A stretch of DNA of 14,350 nt from an uncultured Eubacteriales bacterium (lineage in GTDB: Bacteria; Bacillota; Clostridia; Oscillospirales; CAG-272): contig URHR01000047.1 in assembly GCA_900547725.1 (NCBI GenBank), positions 1 to 14,350 of the forward strand. Reading direction: 5' to 3'. A program made the translations under genes and the position numbers. Position 1 is the first letter of the stretch. Every line of letters begins with the position of its first letter. A model generated the notes under the pieces. That model was not told where the DNA came from, did not search any database, and worked only from the letters and a program-made list of their open reading frames with translations. Positions 1 through 7,015 of this stretch are shown piece by piece.

Positions 1-8
1 AAACCAAC

Positions 9-113
9 AAAAAACCTCCCCCCATGCCCCCGCCACTCACAAAAAGCGAAACAAATCTTCGCTTCGAAAGTGGCGGGGTCATGGGGGAAGTTCGGGGTGG
101 GTCAGGGAGGTTT
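9..113 (-). terminator. Long hairpin terminator of the glycan operon
   Basis: On the minus strand this lies downstream of the capF stop. The outer arms AAACCTCCC (12-20) and GGGAGGTTT (105-113) are exact complements. The inner arms 19-37 and 69-87 pair with one mismatch, and AGCGAA (45-50) pairs with TTCGCT (58-63) inside the loop. Positions 9-14 read as TTTTTT on the minus strand, immediately after the final GGGAGG, which gives the stem-plus-U-tract form of an intrinsic terminator for leftward transcription. It is larger than a usual terminator, so it could also be a dispersed palindromic repeat that serves as one. Confidence 0.7.
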
Positions 114-124
114 GGAGGGTAGGT

Positions 125-151
125 GACAGATTTTGCGTTGCAAAATCTTGT
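125..151. repeat. Perfect short dyad downstream of capF
   Basis: AGATTTTGC (128-136) and GCAAAATCT (140-148) form exact 9-bp arms around a 3-base loop. GAC (125-127) and GTC (149-151 region) extend the stem with one bulged base. No T-run follows on either strand, so it is not itself a complete terminator. It sits between the capF stop and the long terminator and may belong to a dispersed intergenic repeat. It could instead protect the mRNA 3' end. Confidence 0.5.
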
Positions 152-229
152 CAATAGCGGCTTTGCAGCGTTGAGTACCTCCTCCGAAAGGGGTCTCCCT
201 GCGCCTCCAAGGTCTTTCCCTTACCCCCG

Positions 230-1426
230 TCAGACCTTCTCCCCGAACGTGTCGGGACGGGCGGGGTCGAACTGCTCGTTCGCCCACATCACCGTGACAA
301 GATCCTCCGTGTCGGAAAGGTTGATGATGTTGTGTGTGTAGCCCGGAAGCATGTGAACCGCCTCGATCTTCTCGCCCGAGACTTCAAACCGCAGAACCTC
401 GTCCGAGCCGATTCTGCGTTCCTCAATCATGCCGTGCCCCGATACCACAATGAAAAATTCCCACTTGCTGTTGTGCCAGTGCTGCCCCTTCGTAATCCCC
501 GGCTTGGAAATGTTGACGCTCACCTGCCCGCATTTTTCGGTTTTCAGCAGCTCCGTAAAGCTTCCCCGTGCGTCAATATTCATCTTCAGCGGGAACGCCA
601 CCTTCTCCTGCGGCAGATAGGACAGATACATCGAATACAGCTTCTTCTCAAAACTGCCGTCCGGGATCTCGGGAATCACCAACGTCTCGGGCTGATCGCG
701 GAACTTTTGCAGACACTCCACAATGTACCCGAGCGTCACCCGGTGCGTCACGGGCGCGGCGCAGTACCTGCCGCCCTCGGCCAGTACCGCGTTCACACCG
801 TCAAATACGCAACGGTGCTCCCGTCCTTCCAACGCGTCGAATAATTCCTCCACCAGATCGTCGATGAACAACAGCTCCAACTCCACCGACGGATCGTTGA
901 CCGTAATCGGCAGATCGTGCGCAATGTTGTTGCAGAAGGTCGCAACCGCGCTGTTGTAGTTCGGTCGCGCCCACTTGCCCGCAAGGTTCGGGAAACGGTA
1001 GACCAACACCTTCGCGCCCGTCTCTTTCCCGTAGGCAAAGACCAACGCCTCCCCCGCTTTCTTGCTCCTGCCGTAGTCGCTGTCGTAGCGCCCGATGCAG
1101 GTTGCCTGAATCGAGGAGGAAATCATCACGGGGCACTTGTTCCCGTGCTTTTTCAGCGTGTCCAGAAGCACGGAGGTAAAGCCGTAATTGCCCGCGCGGA
1201 ATTCGGCAGGGTCTTTCGGGCGGTTCACCCCCGCAAGGTGGAACACAAAATCCGCCTTCGCGCAGAATCCGTCCAGCTCCTCCGCCGTGCTGTCGATGTC
1301 ATACTCGTAAATCTCCTCAATCCGGAGGTTCGGTCTTGTGCGGTTCTTGCCGTCGCGCAGATTCTTCAGATTCTCGCAGAGATTCCGCCCGACAAAGCCC
1401 TTTGCTCCCGTTACCAGTATGTTCAT
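230..1426 (-). CDS. capF: CapF-type bifunctional UDP-sugar reductase/epimerase
   Basis: Probable UDP-2-acetamido-2,6-beta-L-arabino-hexul-4-ose reductase with a cupin epimerase domain, which produces the UDP-6-deoxy-talosamine precursor of UDP-L-FucNAc. The 398 residues begin with an SDR Rossmann fold (GAKGFVG at 7-13) and a Ser-Tyr-Lys set (SSS 103-105, Y118, K122). The C-terminal cupin carries GQHWHNSKWEFF (314-325). H316, H318, E323 and H365 reproduce exactly the 2/5/42 spacing of the zinc ligands known in Staphylococcus aureus CapF, so the cupin looks competent to bind metal. The ATG overlaps the preceding stop as ATGA, with GGAG upstream at 1436-1439, implying translational coupling. It is the last gene of the operon. 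The ending WANEQFDP...DTFGEKV is normal for the family, so the 3' end looks intact. Very confident in family, confident in reaction. Confidence 0.93.
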   Translation of the reverse strand: MNILVTGAKGFVGRNLCENLKNLRDGKNRTRPNLRIEEIYEYDIDSTAEELDGFCAKADFVFHLAGVNRPKDPAEFRAGNYGFTSVLLDTLKKHGNKCPVMISSSIQATCIGRYDSDYGRSKKAGEALVFAYGKETGAKVLVYRFPNLAGKWARPNYNSAVATFCNNIAHDLPITVNDPSVELELLFIDDLVEELFDALEGREHRCVFDGVNAVLAEGGRYCAAPVTHRVTLGYIVECLQKFRDQPETLVIPEIPDGSFEKKLYSMYLSYLPQEKVAFPLKMNIDARGSFTELLKTEKCGQVSVNISKPGITKGQHWHNSKWEFFIVVSGHGMIEERRIGSDEVLRFEVSGEKIEAVHMLPGYTHNIINLSDTEDLVTVMWANEQFDPARPDTFGEKV

Positions 1427-2595
1427 TGCTCTTTTCTCCAGACCATTTTATTGACCACGCCCGTGTAGGACTGAATGATCTTGACCACCTTGGTGGAAAC
1501 ATTCTCCTCCACATAATCGGGCACGGGAATGCCGTAGTCGCCGTTCCGGTTCATCTCCACCGCCGTGTCAACCGACTGAAGCAAGCCCTTCTCGTCGATG
1601 CCCGAGAGAATGAAGCACGCCTTGTCCAACGCCTCGGGGCGCTCGGTCGAAGTGCGGATGCAGACTGCGGGGAACGGATGCCCGATCGACGTGAAGAAGC
1701 TGCTTTCCTCGGGAAGCGTGCCGCTGTCGGAGACAACGCAGAAAGCGTTCATTTGCAGGCAGTTGTAATCGTGGAAGCCGAGAGGTTCATGTTGAATCAC
1801 GCGACGGTCGAGCGCAAAACCGCTTGTTTCAAGCCTCTTGCGGCTGCGCGGGTGGCAGGAATACAGGATGGGCATATCGTATTTCTCCGCCATTTTGTTG
1901 ATCGCCGTAAACAGGCTTGTGAAGTTCTTTTCGGTGTCGATGTTCTCCTCGCGGTGCGCGGAAAGCAGAATATACTTTCCCTTCTCCAACCCGAGACGGG
2001 CATGAATGTCGCTCGCTTCGATTTCGGCAAGGTTGTTCCGGAGCACCTCCGCCATCGGAGAACCCGTAACATAGGTGCGCTCCTTTGGCAGTCCGCAGTC
2101 GGCAAGATAGCGCCGCGCGTGCTCGGAGTACGCCATGTTGACATCCGAAATGATATCCACAATGCGGCGGTTGGTTTCCTCGGGCAGGCATTCGTCCTTG
2201 CAACGGTTGCCCGCTTCCATGTGGAAGATCGGAATATGCAACCGCTTTGCCCCGATGACCGACAGGCAGGAGTTGGTGTCGCCCAGAACCAACACCGCGT
2301 CGGGTTTGATTTCCGCCATGAGCGTGTAGGACTTCGCGATGATATTCCCGCAGGTTTCCCCGAGGTTCGAGCCGACCGCGTCGAGATAAACTTCGGGGTC
2401 GGCAAGCTTCAGATCCCGAAAGAAGATCCCGTTGAGGTTGTAGTCGTAGTTCTGCCCCGTGTGGGCAAGCACGGTATTGAAATATCTGCGGCACTTGGTG
2501 ATAACCGCCGCAAGGCGGATGATTTCGGGGCGCGTTCCCACGATAATCAGCAGCTTTAATTTGCCGTTTTCCTGCCACTTCACATTCTCAAACAT
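1423..2595 (-). CDS. capG: CapG / non-hydrolysing UDP-HexNAc 2-epimerase
   Basis: Cytoplasmic member of the WecB/CapG family, 390 residues. Between CapE and CapF homologues its likely job is C-2 epimerisation of UDP-6-deoxy-L-talosamine to UDP-N-acetyl-L-fucosamine, not UDP-GlcNAc to UDP-ManNAc. Visible motifs are GTRPEIIRLA (20-29), LGDTNS (104-109), HMEAGNRC (125-132), LSAHREEN (211-218), SDSGTLPEE (289-297) and STERPE (316-321). The Asn-Arg-Cys after EAG resembles CapG proteins more than WecB, where the usual form is EAGLRT; that comparison is from memory. The stop overlaps the capF start by 4 bases. The ATG abuts the capE stop directly, with a purine-rich GGTGGG site inside the end of capE. 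A general WecB role is the alternative if the neighbourhood were ignored. Confidence 0.92.
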   Translation of the reverse strand: MFENVKWQENGKLKLLIIVGTRPEIIRLAAVITKCRRYFNTVLAHTGQNYDYNLNGIFFRDLKLADPEVYLDAVGSNLGETCGNIIAKSYTLMAEIKPDAVLVLGDTNSCLSVIGAKRLHIPIFHMEAGNRCKDECLPEETNRRIVDIISDVNMAYSEHARRYLADCGLPKERTYVTGSPMAEVLRNNLAEIEASDIHARLGLEKGKYILLSAHREENIDTEKNFTSLFTAINKMAEKYDMPILYSCHPRSRKRLETSGFALDRRVIQHEPLGFHDYNCLQMNAFCVVSDSGTLPEESSFFTSIGHPFPAVCIRTSTERPEALDKACFILSGIDEKGLLQSVDTAVEMNRNGDYGIPVPDYVEENVSTKVVKIIQSYTGVVNKMVWRKEQ

Positions 2596-3636
2596 TTATT
2601 TTCCCACCTTTGCAAGCTCTTCCTGAATGTAGGCAAGCGACGCGATCTTCGCCTTGGTCTCCTCCACGTCCAACAGGCGCGTGTTGTTGGAGTTGAACTC
2701 GGTCAGCACGTTGCGCTTCTCGTCGCCCACCCGGAAGTACTTGTCGTAATTCAGCCCGCGGTTGTCGGCGGGAACGCGATAGAAATTGCCCATATCGATC
2801 GCCTTCGCGCACTCCTCGTTGGTCAGAAGCGTTTCGTACATCTTCTCGCCGTGGCGGATACCGATCACCTTGATATCCTCCTTCTTTCCGCCGAACAGTT
2901 CGCAGACCGCCTGCGCCTGTGTGCCGATGGTGCAGGCGGGCGCTTTCTGGATCAGCAGGTCGCCGTTCTCGCCGTGCTCAAAGGCAAAGAGCACGAGGTC
3001 GACCGCTTCCTCCAGAGACATGATAAAGCGGGTCATCTTCGGCTCGGTGATGGTAATCGGGTTGCCGCTTCTGATCTGGTCGATCCAGAGCGGGATGACC
3101 GAGCCGCGCGAGCACATGACATTCCCGTATCGGGTGCAGCAGATCTTGGTCTTGCCCGAATTGCGGGACTTTGCCACCGCAACCTTCTCTTCAATCGCCT
3201 TGGTAATGCCCATGGCGTTGATCGGGTACGCCGCCTTGTCGGTGGAGAGACAGATCACGCACTCCACGCCCGCTTCGATTGCGGCGGTCAGCACGTTGTC
3301 CGTGCCGATGACGTTGGTGCGGACGGCTTCCATCGGGAAGAACTCGCAGGAGGGAACCTGTTTGAGCGCCGCCGCGTGGAAAATGTAGTCCACGCCGCAC
3401 ATTGCGCCGCGGCAGGACTGCAGATCGCGCACGTCGCCGATATAGAACTTGATTTTGTCCGCCACTTCGGGCATCTTCGCCTGAAACTCGTGGCGCATAT
3501 CGTCCTGCTTCTTCTCATCGCGGGAGAAAATGCGGATCTCGCCGATATCCGTGCGGAGAAAACGGTTCAGAACCGCGTTGCCGAACGAACCTGTCCCGCC
3601 CGTAATCAGCAGGGTCTTGTTTTGAAAGAGTGACAT
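2596..3636 (-). CDS. capE: CapE-type UDP-GlcNAc 4,6-dehydratase/5-epimerase
   Basis: Inverting dehydratase acting on UDP-GlcNAc and NADP(H), the first step toward UDP-L-FucNAc. It is an extended SDR of 346 residues, the usual length for CapE/FlaA1-like enzymes. The cofactor loop is TGGTGSFG (12-19). The active-site stretch STDKAAYPINAMGITK (131-146) has Met142 where ordinary SDRs have the catalytic Tyr, with Lys146 four residues later. This Met-x3-Lys form is the known signature of the CapE/FlaA1 group. The C-terminal segment around NFYRVPADNRGLNYDKYF corresponds to the family's extra region that closes over the substrate. An AGGAAGG ribosome site lies about 8 bases before the ATG. capG follows with no gap, and capF follows that. 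Certain as to family, strong as to reaction because all three pathway enzymes are contiguous. Confidence 0.94.
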   Translation of the reverse strand: MSLFQNKTLLITGGTGSFGNAVLNRFLRTDIGEIRIFSRDEKKQDDMRHEFQAKMPEVADKIKFYIGDVRDLQSCRGAMCGVDYIFHAAALKQVPSCEFFPMEAVRTNVIGTDNVLTAAIEAGVECVICLSTDKAAYPINAMGITKAIEEKVAVAKSRNSGKTKICCTRYGNVMCSRGSVIPLWIDQIRSGNPITITEPKMTRFIMSLEEAVDLVLFAFEHGENGDLLIQKAPACTIGTQAQAVCELFGGKKEDIKVIGIRHGEKMYETLLTNEECAKAIDMGNFYRVPADNRGLNYDKYFRVGDEKRNVLTEFNSNNTRLLDVEETKAKIASLAYIQEELAKVGK

Positions 3637-3686
3637 TTTCTTTACCTTCCTAATCTTTAATCTTCCCGATTTTTTTATGATGCTCT

Positions 3687-5021
3687 TCAGTGTGACAGCT
3701 CGGCATCCGCAGATCTTTCGATCATGGCGCAGATTTTTGCGGAAATCTCTTCGGGAACAGAGCTGTGCAGTCTGCCGTTCAGAATGTTCCGCACAAACGC
3801 AACGATTTCATACCGGATGCCTTCGCCGTCCAGCTGATAAAAGAATTTTTTCGTTTCGTTGATGTCCTCGTACCGGACTTCAAAATAGTCGGTTTTCCAC
3901 CACGGAGCGGGAACATACAGATACCCGTTCGATCCGCTGACCACAAGGCTGCCCTCGGATTTCACGCCGTTTCCGATTTTGATCGAGGCAACCGCGTCCG
4001 GGTAGATCCAGTCGATTTTCGTAAAAGTATCAAACCGCTTTTGCGGATCGGCAAACAGCGAGGCCGTTTCCGCCCTGCAGAAATCGGTTCCCAGCAGTTC
4101 AAAGACCGGTAACATCGCCGTCGGCCCCCAGAAGCACATACTGTTCCACTCCCGCGCCAAAAACGCCGGGTCGTCCGCCCGCACCTCCCGCAGGCTGGTA
4201 CAGGTTGCGTCCACCGAACGGATTCTGCCGATCTTTCCGCTTTTGAGCAGACCCAGCAGGCGGCTATATGCGGTCGAGTACGCCGTTTTGATCGCGTCCA
4301 TCAACACGCAGCTCCGCTCATGCGCCAAGCGGAACAGCTCCCGGCATTCCTGTTCCGTCATGGCAATCGGCGACTCGCAGATCACATGAATCCCCTTGTT
4401 CAGGGCAAGCCGGATCTGCTCCGCGTGCACGGAGGGATGCGACGCGATGTAAACCGCGTCCACCTGCTCCAGCAGCTCGCCGTAATCCTGCGTGCGGACG
4501 CGCAGCGTATCGTAATTCATCAGATACCTGCGATCCGCCGAGCAGATTCCGACAACATCAACCCCGTTGACATAGGAGCATTCCTTGCGGAATTTTCCCA
4601 CAAGATGGGATTCCCCCACAAAGCCGAGGCGCAGATTCCGTTGAGCCGAACGGATCTCCGTGGAGGAAATCCCCTCCGTGCGGGGCAGATAGATCACACG
4701 GCAGTAATCGTTGAGATAGTCGAACTTTCCTACCCAATCCGAACCGACGGTGAAAATATCCACCTCATATTTCCGGATATCATCAATCTTCTGTCCTTCG
4801 TACTCTTCCACAATCACCATATCGGCGATGCCGAGCGCTTTTACCGCTTCCATCCGCTCGATCAGCGACTGCTGAATGTTGATCTTCCCGCGCGTTTTAT
4901 CAAAGTCATCCGAAGTAACCCCGACAATCAGGTAATCGCCCAACGCTTTCGCGCGTTGCAGAAGCCGTATGTGACCGTTATGCAACAGGTCAAATGTCCC
5001 GTAAGTGATTACTTTTACCAT
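3687..5021 (-). CDS. TagD-like cytidylyltransferase fused to Gfo/Idh/MocA-like oxidoreductase
   Basis: A two-domain protein of 444 residues. Residues 1-128 match glycerol-3-phosphate cytidylyltransferase (TagD family): YGTFDLLHNGH (7-17) with the HxGH nucleotide motif at 14-17, GSDWVGKFDYL (93-103) and RTEGISSTEIR (114-124). TagD alone is about 129 residues, so this domain is complete. Residues 130-444 resemble a Gfo/Idh/MocA NAD(P)-dependent oxidoreductase: a Rossmann start near 131-143, YIASHPSVHAEQ (191-202), CESPIA (215-220), and LLKSGKIGRIRSV (258-270) leading into a C-terminal sheet domain. The family's catalytic EKP appears as ESP (216-218), so activity may be altered or lost. The gene follows the aminotransferase by 14 bases, with GGAGGA at 5026-5031. 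Inferred role: make a CDP-activated phospho-alcohol, with the second domain reducing or shaping the precursor, for the LicD protein. Domain calls are strong, the substrate is unknown. Confidence 0.85.
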   Translation of the reverse strand: MVKVITYGTFDLLHNGHIRLLQRAKALGDYLIVGVTSDDFDKTRGKINIQQSLIERMEAVKALGIADMVIVEEYEGQKIDDIRKYEVDIFTVGSDWVGKFDYLNDYCRVIYLPRTEGISSTEIRSAQRNLRLGFVGESHLVGKFRKECSYVNGVDVVGICSADRRYLMNYDTLRVRTQDYGELLEQVDAVYIASHPSVHAEQIRLALNKGIHVICESPIAMTEQECRELFRLAHERSCVLMDAIKTAYSTAYSRLLGLLKSGKIGRIRSVDATCTSLREVRADDPAFLAREWNSMCFWGPTAMLPVFELLGTDFCRAETASLFADPQKRFDTFTKIDWIYPDAVASIKIGNGVKSEGSLVVSGSNGYLYVPAPWWKTDYFEVRYEDINETKKFFYQLDGEGIRYEIVAFVRNILNGRLHSSVPEEISAKICAMIERSADAELSH

Positions 5022-5035
5022 ACAGTCCTCCGTTT

Positions 5036-6109
5036 TCAGAGGATGCCTTTTGCCCGCATATCGCGGAACGCCGTAATCAGCTGATCGTAATCCGCCTCAT
5101 TCAGCGCGCCGATATGACCGACGCGGAATACCGTTTCCCGCAATGCGCCGCCGTTCGGGCAGACCCAGATGCCGTATTCGTCTTTCAGCGCAGTAAAGAG
5201 ATCCGCCGCAGAGGCGGTCAACGGACGGAGTGCCGTGCAGGCATTGGACATGGATTCGGAAAAGAATGCAAACGGCAGATCCGTAATCCGCTCGCGGAAA
5301 TAGGTTGCCAGCTTCGCAATGCGTTCGGTCTCCCGCCCGATTCCGCCCTTTTCGGCAATCTCGTTCAGGCGGGCATGAATCTGCAACAGCGTTCCGACCG
5401 CCGGTGTAAACGGGGTCTGTCCCCGTTCTCCGTTTACCAACGCACTTTTCAGATTCAGATACAGAATCTTGGGATCCATGCGATGAACACGGTCGATCGC
5501 GGCGGGAGACAGCATGATCACGGAAATACCGGGCGGGCAAGCCAATGCCTTCTGCGACCCCGTGATCATCACATCGATTCCCAGTGCCTCCATATCGATC
5601 GGATCGGCGATAAAAGAGCTGATTGCATCCACAATCAGAAACAGCCCGTTCCGTTGACAGAATTCATGAATCAGACCCGCGTCATACAACACGCCTGTGG
5701 ATGTTTCGTGTATGTTCACAACGAATGCCGTGTATCCCTTCCCGTCAAACGGCTCCAGCATTTGCGCCGTCAGCTTTTTGCCCGGCTCGGGGCGGATGAC
5801 ATCGTGCGGGATTCCGTGAAGCGAAAGAAGCTCCTCAAACCTTGCCCCAAAACTTCCTCCGTTTACCAAAATTACCCGATCAGACGGGAAAAGCGTATTC
5901 ATAACCGCCGCTTCCATGGACGCAGTTCCGGATCCCGTTATGAATACGGCTCGGGAGTCCTTCGGCGCTTTGGCAAACTGCAAGATCCAACGTTCGTTTT
6001 CAAGCATGACCTGCGAAAATTCCGGCGTTCTGAAATACGGAACCTGTTCCGCTCCGATCCGGCGCACACATTCGTCTGACTGAACAGGACCAACAGTAAA
6101 GTTTATCAT
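5036..6109 (-). CDS. Class V PLP-dependent aminotransferase (AGXT/PhnW-like)
   Basis: Fold-type I PLP enzyme of the alanine-glyoxylate / serine-pyruvate / 2-aminoethylphosphonate aminotransferase group, 357 residues and full length. The N-terminus FTVGPVQ (4-10) matches the family's FTPGPv opening. ITGSGTASMEAA (57-68) is the phosphate-binding loop. D161 in VDAISSF should contact the PLP pyridine nitrogen. K187 in TGSQKALACPPG is the Schiff-base lysine. R329 in FRVGHIG is the expected carboxylate-binding arginine. AAGGAG (6115-6120) precedes the ATG at good spacing, with a 77-base gap back to the LicD gene. It lies 14 bases before the cytidylyltransferase fusion. No phosphoenolpyruvate mutase or phosphonopyruvate decarboxylase is in the window, so a phosphonate role is not supported here. 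More likely (inference) it aminates a small keto-precursor of the CDP-linked group. Confidence 0.87.
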   Translation of the reverse strand: MINFTVGPVQSDECVRRIGAEQVPYFRTPEFSQVMLENERWILQFAKAPKDSRAVFITGSGTASMEAAVMNTLFPSDRVILVNGGSFGARFEELLSLHGIPHDVIRPEPGKKLTAQMLEPFDGKGYTAFVVNIHETSTGVLYDAGLIHEFCQRNGLFLIVDAISSFIADPIDMEALGIDVMITGSQKALACPPGISVIMLSPAAIDRVHRMDPKILYLNLKSALVNGERGQTPFTPAVGTLLQIHARLNEIAEKGGIGRETERIAKLATYFRERITDLPFAFFSESMSNACTALRPLTASAADLFTALKDEYGIWVCPNGGALRETVFRVGHIGALNEADYDQLITAFRDMRAKGIL

Positions 6110-6120
6110 ATCTGCTCCTT

Positions 6121-6145
6121 TACGGTGTTCTCAATTCTCACCGTA
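6121..6145 (-). other. Hairpin in the leader of the aminotransferase gene
   Basis: TACGGTG (6121-6127) and CACCGTA (6139-6145) form exact 7-bp arms with an 11-base loop. On the mRNA this stem ends directly next to the AAGGAG ribosome site of the aminotransferase. It falls in the longest internal gap of the operon (6110-6186). There is no T-tract, so it is not a terminator. It could limit translation initiation or mark a processing site. Confidence 0.35.
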
Positions 6146-6186
6146 GTTATTTTGAATATCGGGATATCCGTCCCTCATTGTCTCCG

Positions 6187-6987
6187 TTATGCTTCCCCGT
6201 CATTCCGATACGCCACAAACGAATGATGGGTCACGCGCTCGTTTTCGGGCGGAAGCTGCATATAGTCGCCGTAGTAGCAGGTCAGCCATTCGTCCCAACC
6301 GACAGGCGCTTTGTATTGCTTGCCTTCAAATTCCACCAGGGCAAAGGAATCGAACACCCGACGGTCGCACATCATGCGGGAAAAGCCGGTAAAATCCCCA
6401 ACCCGCTTCGTGTCAGCCTTGGCAAAACGGGTGGCATTGTCAATCATCTGCTGTATAATTTTTCCACGGTAGAGAACCCGATACGCAAGCTTTCGGAAGC
6501 CACGCAGAGGTTTTGTAACAATGTTGCCGAAAGCAGGGGTGCTTTGAATGGAATGAATCCGCCTCAGGGCATCTCTGCGGTCAAACATCTCGCCTGCAAT
6601 TTTGTCATCATCGGGCGCGCGGTCGTACGGAAAAACGTCGACATTTATGTGTAGCTTAAACCCTTTTTCATCCGGCTCGTACAAAACCGTGGTCGTATCG
6701 CAAACCTTCGTAAACGGAAGATAAAACTTGGGGTCGTTCTCAAGGCTCACAGCGCGGTAACGATCATTGCTCTTATTAAAAATCGAAAGAAACCGCTCGT
6801 AATCCTCCCGCAACATTCCGAGATCGACATCGTCGTCCCACGGGATATACCCTTTGTGACGGATCGCGCCCAACAGCGTCCCGCTGTCGAGCCAGTAACG
6901 GATTCCGTTTGCATCGCAGAACTGCGTTACAACATCAAGGATTTCAAGCTGAATTTTCTTTAACTGTTCGCCGGTTACCTGTTTCAT
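6187..6987 (-). CDS. LicD-family phosphotransferase
   Basis: Member of the LicD/FKRP-like nucleotidyltransferase-fold family. These enzymes transfer a phospho-alcohol (phosphocholine, and in relatives phosphoribitol or phosphoglycerol) from a CDP-activated donor to a sugar. The 266 residues show the family core RYWLDSGTLLGAIRHKGYIP (30-49) followed by WDDDVDLGM (50-58), whose aspartates 51-53 and 55 bind metal. INVDVFPYD (114-122) and a C-terminal YYGDYMQLPPENER segment (238-251) complete the domain. There is no signal peptide or membrane helix, so it acts on the cytoplasmic side. The ATG has GGAG about 8 bases upstream, 28 bases after the flippase stop. Its likely donor is the product of the cytidylyltransferase fusion two genes downstream. 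No LicA/LicC choline genes are present, so phosphocholine is not implied. Confidence 0.9.
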   Translation of the reverse strand: MKQVTGEQLKKIQLEILDVVTQFCDANGIRYWLDSGTLLGAIRHKGYIPWDDDVDLGMLREDYERFLSIFNKSNDRYRAVSLENDPKFYLPFTKVCDTTTVLYEPDEKGFKLHINVDVFPYDRAPDDDKIAGEMFDRRDALRRIHSIQSTPAFGNIVTKPLRGFRKLAYRVLYRGKIIQQMIDNATRFAKADTKRVGDFTGFSRMMCDRRVFDSFALVEFEGKQYKAPVGWDEWLTCYYGDYMQLPPENERVTHHSFVAYRNDGEA

Positions 6988-7015
6988 ACTGCTTCTCCAA
7001 TCAATTGATTTGTTT

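Noticed and set aside
1336..2559. 407-residue open frame on the plus strand
   Set aside because: It is antisense to capG and capF, whose family motifs are unmistakable. Long shadow frames are expected in GC-rich genes.
5036..6109. 2-aminoethylphosphonate biosynthesis by a PhnW-like enzyme
   Set aside because: No phosphoenolpyruvate mutase or phosphonopyruvate decarboxylase is in the window, and the cytidylyltransferase looks like TagD. The possibility stays open only if those genes lie elsewhere.
6187..6987. Phosphocholine decoration (lic pathway)
   Set aside because: LicD homology alone does not define choline, and there is no LicA kinase, LicB transporter or LicC here.
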